This document shows positions 55,602 to 64,000 of a stretch of DNA of 64,000 bases, one piece after another. The DNA is from Manihot esculenta (taxonomy: Eukaryota > Streptophyta > Magnoliopsida > Malpighiales > Euphorbiaceae), in NCBI RefSeq assembly GCF_001659605.2, contig NC_035170.2:4464001-4528000 (forward strand), given 5' to 3'. Each line of letters starts with the position of its first letter. The first letter of the stretch is position 1. The notes beneath the pieces are model-generated. The model had not been told where the DNA came from. It saw only the letters and a list, made by a program, of their open reading frames with translations, and searched no databases. The position numbers and the translations under genes were made by a program.

Positions 55602-56587
55602 GATCTGTAATGCTGAAAAAAAAAATAAGTTATTAATTTTAAAAAATGTGTTGTTTAAAATAATAAGTAAATTAAGTGAAATTAAAAAATTAAATCAAAT
55701 TAAGAAATTAATTTTGAAAATATATATTAAGAAAAAAGTTTATAGTATAATTTTTGCAATCGATAAATTTGAGATTTTTTTTTTTATAATTATCATTTTT
55801 AAGTTATGTTAAAATATTAAATTAAAATATTGATTACAGTAGTAACGTGATATTTTTATTAAATTTAATTATTTATATTAATATTTGAATATAAATAAAT
55901 TTAGTGGATTAGAATAGAGTGTATTAATTAAAATTTTTTATATGGAATGAACTTGGAAATTTTCAGTTTTTTATCATTATCTCTAAAATTTTATTAATTA
56001 TAAAAATTATTTAGTAAGTGGGGATATATTAATAAATTCAATATAAAATTTATTACTTTTTAGCAATATTCATTATATCTTCTTAATTTATATGAAAAAA
56101 ATTGCTTATTTTTATTGAATGGATGAAATATTTTTAAATAAACTGCACTTTCCATTGCAAAATAAACATGCCCCCATATATATATAATTATCAAAATATA
56201 ATAATTTAAATAAAAAATTAAGATATAAATGATAATTAAGTTGATTTCACTTGAATCATGAATAGTGCATTGAGTATGAAAGGCGAAAAGATAATAAAAC
56301 AAATTACTCACCAATTTCTAAAAGCATTTTGATTATTTTCAAGGTTTTGGACTTACAATTTCTTACTCTTTGATTTAGTCCTTTTGCATAATTAAAGGAC
56401 TTGACTATATTCTAAATTAGGTTCGCTTAGTTGAAGAAAAAAAAAATAGTGTCCGTCTTAATTTAAATTTTTTAATGGTAATTTTTTTTAAAGTTTAAAT
56501 TTTAAATATTGTGTAAATATTAATAATAGCGTAAAAAAATATTTTCAATGTGATGAAAATTATTTATATTTATATAATAAATATTTA
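55602..56587. other. AT-rich intergenic DNA right of the nest
   Basis: No gene is seen. Short open frames here are chance. Confidence 0.5.
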
Positions 56588-56617
56588 TTTTTTTTAAAAA
56601 TAAATCTATTGGTTGTA

Positions 56618-59600
56618 TTAATAAAATTTCATCAAATAAATAGGAAAATCATTCCAAACAGAGAGACGATCATGCCTAATAGATTCTCTAGCCAAAGTAT
56701 GAGCAGTTAGAGTGGCATGACGACGAACCCATCTAACAGAAATATCAGTTCTAAAGTCTAAAAAAGATTTACAATCATTCAAAATCAAACTCAGTTCAGA
56801 AATGTTTAAATGTGGAGACTGAAGAGTTTGAACCACCTGCAAACAGTCCATAAGAATACAGCTATTAAAAAGTAAAAATTCAGTTGCAAAGAGTAAACAG
56901 TGACAGAGAGCTAAAATTTCAACAATTACCGGCCCTTCCGAGAAATCAGAAATACCATGTTGAATTATACCCTCAGAGTTTTCCACAACAAAATCGTAGT
57001 TAATAAAATCTTGAGCTTAAAATAAAGCCCCATTAACTTGACAAAGCCAACTGAAATTGTCCAATATTGAAAATGACGTACGAATTTGGAGAGGAATGGC
57101 TTCAGGATCACGAGCAGGGTTGGAGAAATAAAATAAGTTTCTGCCCTGATATAAAGTAGCAGTGATATTTCCATGCAAAACACCAGCACGTTGAGCAGCT
57201 TCCCAATCCGAGATATGATGCATGATGTTTTTCACAAGGTGATCTACTAAATTTTGCACCTGGTTCTATAATAATGAGTTCCTTACTAACTATAATCTCT
57301 ATGCACAAACCATTACAAAGATTTTTCGAACCTTATTTTGGAACTTCAAAATCTGCAGTAAAAAATTAAAGAAATTATCATTAGTCTGCAAATCTCCCAC
57401 TCCCTCTAACCTCCAAACTTCCTTGGACACAGGACAATGCAGCAAAATATAATTGACACTTTCATCTTCATGGCACCAAGGACATCTAGCATCCATATCC
57501 ACACCCTTTTACCTTAAGTTATCCTTTGTAGGCAATATATTTCTACAAGCTCTCCAATAGAAATCCTTCACTTTTTGAGAAACCGAAACATTCCACAAAT
57601 TAGTCAACAACTCACCCCCACATTAAAAGATGATCTTCCTAACAAGTCCATACACACAAAGTATGCGGACTTCACCGTATACACACAAAGTATGCGGACT
57701 TCACCATATACACACCTCTTTTATCAAAGTGTCACAAGAAGTAATCTTCCTTATTGGTAATACTAATAGACATACTAATAATAGCCCTGACATCTCTTGA
57801 AGAAAAAAGCTCCATTAAAAGAGTAATGTTCCAAACCCTCCCATTACCTTCAAAAATATCACAAACACGCAAATGTGGTTCAATAAAATTGGAGCCATCA
57901 TCCGCAAAAAAGGTATCTTCCTTAGGAATCCAGGGAGCTGAAGCCACTAAAATTTTCTCTCTATTACCCACCCTCCACCTTGTACCCCTTCGAATCAACT
58001 CCCTTGATGCCATCACACTTTTCCAAACAAAGCTAGCACCATTACTTACATTGGCGGAAAATAAATCACCATTTGGGAAGTACTTTGCTTTAAACACTCT
58101 ATAACAAAAAGTATTAGAATTTATTAAGAACCTTCACAGTTGTTTGCCAAGTAAATACAAATTAAAACTCCTAAAGTCCCGAAACCCCATACTCCCCTCC
58201 TTCTTTCTACTACACATCTTCTCCCACGCTAGCCAATTAATACCCTTCTGCCCTTCTCTTTTATCCCCACCAAAAGTCATTGACCATTCTATGCAATTTA
58301 TTCAAAATAGTAATGGGAATCAAAAAAATATTCATGCAATATGCAAGTATAGCCTGCAACACAGATTTTATGAGAACCTCCCTGTCTGCTCTAGATAGGA
58401 ATCTGCTGCTCCATAAATTAATTCTCTTCCACATTCTTTCTTTCAGAAAACCAAAAATTGCTTTTTTGTTCCTCCCAATAAGAGAAGGTAACCCCAGATA
58501 GGCACTATGACTCAATGGTGAATGAACATCCAAGGTATTACTGATATTAGACTTTACAGAGGAGACCACATTGGGACTGAAGAAAATGCCAGATTTATTG
58601 AAGTTCACCACTTGTCCAGAAGCAGCTGCATAGGTATTGAGAATAGATTTAATACTATCTGCTTCCTTCAGTCTAGCATTAAAAAATAGCAGAGAATCAT
58701 CTGCAAAAAATAAATGTGAGATCTTTGGGCATCTAGCACTTGCCCTACAGCCCTGCAAACAGCCCTAGATTCAGCATCTTTAAGTAGTAACGATAAGCCT
58801 TCCGCATACACCGAATAGAGATACGGAGAAATAGGATCCCCCTGTCGAAGATCTCTACCAGGCACAATAGGACCAATCCAATCACCATTAAAATTGATAT
58901 TATAAGAGACTTCCGAAAATCACATAGTCAACCAACTAATTCATTGAGTAGAAAAACCAAATCGTTCCAGCATGCCTTTTAGAAACTCCTACTCTACCAT
59001 ATCATAAGCCTTAGAAATATCAATTTTAAGTGTACAATTACCATCATTTCTGCCCTTATTAGTTTTTATATTGTGTATCATTTCAAACGCAATCATAATA
59101 TTATTGGTAATCAACCGATGAGGGATAAAGGTAGACTGATTCTCAGAGATAATCATACAAAGGACCCTTTTAAATCTGTTCGCTAAAACTTTAGCCACAA
59201 TCTTACATAACACATTACATAACGCAATTGGACGAAAGTTTTTAATAATTTCAGGGCTATCCACTTTAGGGATCAAAACAATCAATGTTTCAGTAAGAGA
59301 AGAAGGAAAAGTACCTTGTTGAAGCCATAGGCAAAAGCCATCGGAAATATCATTGCCACTCAAGTGCCAAATCTGGTAAAATGCAAGATTTAACCCATCC
59401 AGTCCAGGTGCCTTATTTCGATGCATCTGAAAAAGAGCAGCTCTAAATTCCTCATTCGAAAAGGGAGCATAAAGATCAGCTTTATCGGCATCACTAATCA
59501 AGGGCGGCACCAACTCAAAAATCCGTTTACAATCCACAGAACCACCATAAAAAATAGATTAAAAATAATGCAGAACATGATTTTTAATTTCCTGCTCATC

Positions 59601-60738
59601 CTCAATCCAGGTACCCGACGACTCCTTTAATTTAGTAATACAGTTCATTCTTCGTCTACCATTAATTTGTGCATGAAAAAATTTTATATTTCGGTCTCCA
59701 TTTTAAAGCCAAAAGCACTTTGCCTGCTGTTTAAGTCTAGCTTCTTTCTGCTCAAGGAGATGATTCCAATCTTCCTTTAAAGAGGAGTGAGAAACAGTAT
59801 TGGGCCCATTATCCAATAATCTCTGTATAGTCTTCTTCTTTTGCCAAAACTCTCTATTTCTACTCCTACCCCACAACGAAAGAGCAGAAACTAAATCATC
59901 ATGTTTCATCAAAAGGTTGCGTGGTATAGAATTAATCCAAGCTCCTTTAACAACCTCAGCCAGACCCTCATCACATAACCATGCATTATCAAATCGAAAT
60001 CTCCTTCTATCTCCCCTATTATCCTTAGGAGTTGTATTAATCACCAACGGTTTGTGATCCGATCTAGGAACATGAACAACTGAGCAGACAACATTAGTGA
60101 ATTTATGAGCTCAGTCCTCAGTAGCAAGGGCTCTATCAAGCTTCTCTCTAATCAGATTATTCGACTCCCTGCCATTCTCCCATGTGAAGAAAGAGCCAAC
60201 AATGGGTATTTGAATAAGATTACTATCCTTAAGTGCCTTTCTAAACCCCTGCATAAGATAATTTGGTAAAGTTGCTCCTCTTTCTTTCTCATCTCTCGAG
60301 CATAAATCATTAAAGTCTCCCGAACAAAGCCACGAAAGAGAGCTTCTGGGAGATAAAGCTCGAATAAGATTCCAAGATTGATGTCGTCGTTGCGATTCCG
60401 GAAACTCATAATAACCAGTAAACCTCTATTGGACATTACCTTGCGAAACAACCGAATAAATAAAATTTGAAGAAAATCCAATCACAGAAACAGACACATG
60501 ACTCTTCCACATTAACGAAAGGTCTCCTCCCAATTCTTGTCTATTGACTGAGAAGCAACCATATATCAAAATGTAAAAAATTATGAAAAAATTCCATACG
60601 AGAACTAAAAGTTTTTGTTTCCATAAAAAATAAAATGTCTGGCTTGTAACTAGTAACCAAATCCTTCAATGCATTAACTGTCCGAGGATTGCCGAGTCCT
60701 CGGCAGTTCCAACACAGGACAATCATTGTTTTCGACAT
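56618..60738 (-). pseudogene. LINE ORF2 (endonuclease, RT, RNase H), broken
   Basis: On the minus strand: CWNCRGLGNPRTV with PDILFFMETK (about 60715-60600) is the endonuclease N terminus. Then comes FPSSLTETLIVLIPK...NFRPIALCN...DISKAYD (about 59310-58990), the first RT blocks. RQGDPISPYLYSVYAEGL is near 58850 and FFADDSLLFF, the RT active site, near 58700. FKAKYFPNGDL is near 58090. The zinc-binding CPWCHEDESVNYILLHC is near 57480. WVRRHATLTAHTLARESI near 56730 is the end of RNase H. At least seven separate frames are needed. A duplicated 30-bp unit (TATGCGGACTTCACC) at 57655-57715 is a later change. No functional protein is possible. Confidence 0.9.
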
Positions 60739-60739
60739 C

Positions 60740-60895
60740 TTGACCTTTGACAGGATTAGCCGCTTCGATAGTCAATTGACGCAGATCGTCTTCCATGGGG
60801 AAGGAAAAAGAAGAAGTTAAATATAAAAAAAGGAAAAGGCGAGCATCGAGCCACAGAGGAAAACTTGGCCAAAAAGCTATCATATTTTAAAATTA
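60740..60895 (-). other. LINE 5' end with ORF1 start joined to ORF2
   Basis: A leader with TGTGGCTCGATGCTCGCC is followed by ATG at 60796 (MEDDLRQLTIEAANPVKG). Within about 20 codons this passes into the ORF2 start (MSKTMIVLCWNCRG) in another frame. Almost all of ORF1 is therefore missing from this copy. Confidence 0.65.
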
Positions 60896-60954
60896 TAATT
60901 TAATTTTTTTAAATATTTATATTTATAGATAATAAAGATAAGGAAGGAAAATTA

Positions 60955-61154
60955 CTTTCGACGCAAGTTTTACTCTGTGGTCTCTTTGTGGCTCGATACT
61001 CATCTTTTCCTCTTCCTTAAACCTAACTTCTTTTTTTCACTTCCCCATGGAAGATGATCTGCGTCAATTGATTATCGATGAAAAAGAAAATGTTGTTGTC
61101 CCTATTAAGAGCTCCAGAGATATTCTGATCGTCACTTATGATTTCTATATGTAA
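60955..61154 (+). mobile_element. second LINE 5' end fragment, head-to-head with the first
   Basis: The plus strand carries GCAAGTTTTACTCTGTGG...TGTGGCTCGATACTC and then ATG at 61047 with MEDDLRQLIIDEKENVVVPI. These match the inverted copy at 60740-60895. The short frame ends at 61154, where ORF1 would normally continue; the rest is not found. The two copies have diverged. Confidence 0.75.
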
Positions 61155-62342
61155 GAATGTTTCTCACATATAATCTAATTAATTTTCATGATTTTATTTT
61201 TTAATTAAAAATATCTTTTATTGACAAACTTTTTAAAGAGCTTTAAATGTAAGGAAATATATTTTTAATTTAATTTTTAAATATAAAAAATATTTTTCAA
61301 CGAAGTCTCATATAAAAATCAATGCGGGAGGTGACTGAGCAATGGAAAAGAAAAGAAAAAGATTCAAAGGAAGGAATCAAAAGATCTAAGAAAGAAATGG
61401 AAGGAAAAGCTGGTGGAAATATGTTCACCCATTTATAGACTATAAGGGGTGGAAATTGAATTTTTAAAATTTTAAAAATATTTTAATATATTTTTTAAAA
61501 TTAAAAAATTAGATGAAGAAGCTCAAAGTTTCATCTTCGACGACTTCAACATTTACCTAAAACAGTATTCTCTACAAAAATTCCAACGCGGAATATGAAA
61601 TCACGCGTAAATAGGAGTTTCTGTTCACCCAGTAATAGACTATAACTTATAAAGCGGTGGAAATTGATTTTTTAAAATTTTAAAAATATTTTAATATATT
61701 TTTTAAAATTAAAAAATTAATTAAAATCTTTTAAAAATTAAAAGAGTAAAATATAAAATTTTTTAAATTTATTTAGATATATTTACCATCAGATTTGAGT
61801 GTGATCATAAAATTTGAATGTTTATATAAATAATTGAAATTGAGTGTACTATTAATAAAGATTGAATATTAACTTTTTATTATTTTTTTTATTATTTAAA
61901 CTGTTATTTATAAATTACGTAAGTTCTCCCCATTAAGCTCCTACATATATGCTAATGACACCAAATGTCAATTATACATAAGCCAATTAGTTGAGATCTC
62001 AGTCATCAACTTCAAATCTAATCTCAAATTAACTTCCAAATCTTCTTGAAAATTTTCACTTAGCCGTCCTAGCTAGTAACTATCTACGAAAAGACCGTCT
62101 CCCATAAGATTTTTTATTTTCTTTTCAAGAGTATGCAATTTGACAATTGAAAGGTTTGAATCTTTTTAATATTTTCTTGACGTGTGCCTTTGCCTAACAT
62201 TAGCATACGACAACGACTAGCATGAAACTTTACCTATAATATCTACATATACACACATACATATACCTCATAAATCAAAACCGAAAAGGAGAAAAATTTA
62301 TCTTTATCGAATTCATTGAGTTTTATCTGAGTGTTAGAGTTA
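61155..62342. other. AT-rich intergenic DNA with a direct repeat
   Basis: Two ~95-bp blocks, about 61422-61512 and 61621-61720, share GTTCACCCA, ATAGACTATA, GGTGGAAATTGA and TTTTAAAATTTTAAAAATAT. Nothing coding is seen. Confidence 0.6.
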
Positions 62343-62764
62343 GGGGTGAGTATTAGATCAGTTCAGTTCAAAATCAAATCGAATCAAATTTTAATATCTG
62401 TGAAAATTAAATCGAATTGATTTTGAAAAGAAATTGAATCGATCTGATTCAATTCAATTTGATCGGTTATGCTCACTGTTTTTTATTTTTTATATTTTAT
62501 TTTTAGTATTCTAAAATTTAATTGAAATATTTCAACTTTAATTATAGTCTAATCTCTCTGTATTATAAAAAATAATATACTACTATCACTAATCGGTTTG
62601 ATTTTTTCAATTGTTTTATGATTAAAATCAATTAGAATTAAAATAACTAAAATTTTTAAAATTAAAAATTAAACCGAACTGAAATATATAAAAAATAAAT
62701 CGAATTTTAAAATTAATTTGATGTGATCGATTTTTTTTTATTTGAACTGAATATTACTCACCTT
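62343..62764. mobile_element. probable MITE with degenerate inverted ends
   Basis: The left end GGGGTGAGTATTAGATCAGT and the right end, read inverted (AAGGTGAGTAATATTCAGTT), are similar. The interior is full of AAATCGAATTGA/TTCAATTCAATT words. This resembles common plant hAT-type MITEs starting GGGGTGAGCA. An exact 8-bp target duplication is not seen, so the call is tentative. Confidence 0.45.
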
Positions 62765-62990
62765 ATAGTTTAATTCAATTTCTTTATACTAGTTGAGATA
62801 TTACGGTTAATAAAAAAGGCTTAACAATAATATTGGTCAAATAATAAACAAATAACAAGCTAAATCCTCCTTATATTTTGCCTTTTTTCTTGTTCTAATG
62901 CATCTAGAAGCCGTCCTTATGACGAAATCTTTAACAAGAATTAAGAAAAAAAAAAAAAAAGAAGACATATTTTAACTTGTGATCTCTTTC

Positions 62991-63000
62991 TATATATAAT
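62991..63000 (+). promoter_or_regulatory. TATA box of the 63138-63875 gene
   Basis: TATATATAAT lies about 140 bp before the start codon, in keeping with transcription from about 63025 and a leader of ~110 bases. An A15-type run precedes it near 62946. Confidence 0.6.
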
Positions 63001-63137
63001 TTCAAACTGATCTTAGCATCCTTCAACAAACTATTCCTTCATCAACCTCTCCTCCATTGCTCTCATTTTTCCTTCCTCTTATTCCACGAATTTCTTGTTT
63101 ATTATTATAATTATTTTTATTATTTTCTGATCTAAAG

Positions 63138-63875
63138 ATGATGGTTGCCAAAGATTTGAATGTTGGTCTAGTACAAGAACATGACGATGAAGACGAAACT
63201 CTCTCATTTTCCAATCTTCCATTGAACAGCGATTCCTCCATTGATTTAGATGACTTCTCTAAAGAATATCAAAGCTCAACATTTGATCAAGATTTCTTTG
63301 AGTTCTTCAGTGAAGATTTCAGTGCTTCCTCCATTACTGATCCCACAGATAACAACATCATCTTCTGTGGGAAACTGATTCCTCCTAAAAAAGCAACAGA
63401 ACCCCATCATCAAAAAACACAAACCCCAGAAATATTCACACCCAAATCAATAAACACAAAGAAAAATTCCAATCTCCCATGGAAGTCACAGTCTTTCAGC
63501 ATTCCATCAAGACCCACTTCATCTTACAAGACTTGCAAGTCTTTCCCAGTAGATAAAGTGTCAGCTGGTAAAGGATCATATGAAGTTGATAAGTGTGATT
63601 CTTTGAGGAAAAGTTCGGCGGCCGTTGCAGGGAAGTCAAGATGGAATCTGTTTGGAAGATTTCCGATGGAGATGGAGCTGAGAGATATGAAGACGAGGCA
63701 AAGGAAGAGGCAAGCAGAGAAGATAATTCAATGTGAAGATAGAAGTGAGGAAATGGGGAAGAATGGTAGAAGAAAGAAAGTGAAGAATTTGTGGGGTTTA
63801 CTTAGGGTTTTGGTGTGTGAAAGTCACCAAGCAAAAGGTATGGTTAATGCCCCATTTGGGATTTCACAACCCTGA
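63138..63875 (+). CDS. uncharacterised plant protein, 245 aa, motif-related to the gene at 18449
   Basis: This is a single exon starting MMVAKDLN; the second Met (63141) is an equally possible start. Blocks in order: acidic EDETLSFSNLPL (about residues 18-30), then DFFEFFSEDFSASS, then DNNIIFCGKLIPPK near residues 72-85. A Ser/Thr/Pro-rich linker with Lys follows, then RWNLFGRFPMEMELRDMKTRQ and a basic RKRQAEK and GRRKKVKN stretch. The C terminus is NAPFGISQP. The first three blocks and the MEL-D-(I/M)-(R/K)-x-RQ block match the minus-strand gene at 18449-19072 in the same order. No signal peptide or membrane span is visible. Function is unknown; the basic patches could serve nuclear import or lipid contact, but nothing here decides that. 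Confidence 0.85.
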   Translation: MMVAKDLNVGLVQEHDDEDETLSFSNLPLNSDSSIDLDDFSKEYQSSTFDQDFFEFFSEDFSASSITDPTDNNIIFCGKLIPPKKATEPHHQKTQTPEIFTPKSINTKKNSNLPWKSQSFSIPSRPTSSYKTCKSFPVDKVSAGKGSYEVDKCDSLRKSSAAVAGKSRWNLFGRFPMEMELRDMKTRQRKRQAEKIIQCEDRSEEMGKNGRRKKVKNLWGLLRVLVCESHQAKGMVNAPFGISQP

Positions 63876-64000
63876 TTTGGTCGGAGATATCGTGCTCTGT
63901 ATAAATTCGATTTAGCTAAAAATTTTGATCAATTACATTACGGATAATAACAAATACAATAAATATAATAAAGTAAATTACACATTTAAATTTAAAAAAA
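63876..64000 (+). other. 3' flank of the last gene
   Basis: Presumed 3' UTR start; AT-rich, with AATACAATAAATATAATAAAG near 63953 that could serve for polyadenylation. The window ends here. Confidence 0.4.

Larger units (their letters stand above)
56588..60895 (-). mobile_element. decayed L1-type LINE, minus strand
   Basis: The 3' end is at the left (an A-rich tail on the minus strand at about 56588-56600) and the 5' end at the right. The coding parts, in minus-strand order, are an endonuclease start, reverse transcriptase, a zinc-binding region and RNase H, all broken by stops and shifts. Plant L1 elements have this order. Target duplications could not be set with confidence. Confidence 0.9.

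Overview
The window is nuclear DNA from a flowering plant, most likely a eudicot. The evidence is spliced genes with GT-AG introns, an IQD-family calmodulin-binding protein gene, a plant-type tRNA-Pro, AT-rich intergenic DNA with MITEs, an L1-type LINE with a C-terminal RNase H, and several Ty3/gypsy LTR retrotransposons. I do not assign a species.

Layout. 1-9551: a Ty3/gypsy element (here A1) whose first ~350 bp lie outside the window. 9552-10540: AT-rich DNA. 10850-15060: a minus-strand IQD gene with five coding exons. 15894-16963: a Mutator-like MITE with a 9-bp target-site duplication (TSD) and a GAA tract. 18449-19072: a minus-strand single-exon gene of unknown function. 19395-19466: tRNA-Pro(AGG). 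20644-55596: one 35-kb nest of retrotransposons in a single target site (TSD CTGAT). 56590-60895: a decayed minus-strand LINE, with a second LINE 5' end facing it at 60955-61154. 62343-62764: a probable MITE. 63138-63875: a plus-strand gene that shares its motif layout with the gene at 18449-19072.

The nest reads outside to inside. T is a Tat-like element with 500-bp LTRs and an antisense extra gene; it carries two insertions. On the left is B (21880-40043), whose 3' LTR is broken by the minus-strand element A2 (30217-40009, TSD GTGCC). On the right is C (43688-53971, TSD GATTG), whose collapsed LTR is broken by A3 (44959-52919, TSD TTAAG). A3 carries an exact 1800-bp internal tandem duplication. 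LTR divergence counted by eye (about 5% in T, 1% in B, 0.7% in A2) agrees with the nesting order.

A1, A2, A3, B and C are one chromovirus-type group (tRNA-Met primer site, gag-pol with a chromodomain-like tail, LTRs of 1.5-2.3 kb). The main new observation is that their LTRs appear to contain introns. A and C LTRs hold a 0.6-0.73-kb segment bounded by a good 5' splice site and an AG acceptor. In B the same LTR lacks this segment exactly at those boundaries, as expected if B arose by reverse transcription of spliced RNA. A second apparent LTR intron contains minisatellites that differ between families, and a strong splice acceptor lies just before the gag start in all copies. The LTRs also carry clusters of a 13-bp dyad motif (TTCGGC-N-GCCGAA) next to the TATA box and inside the first intron.
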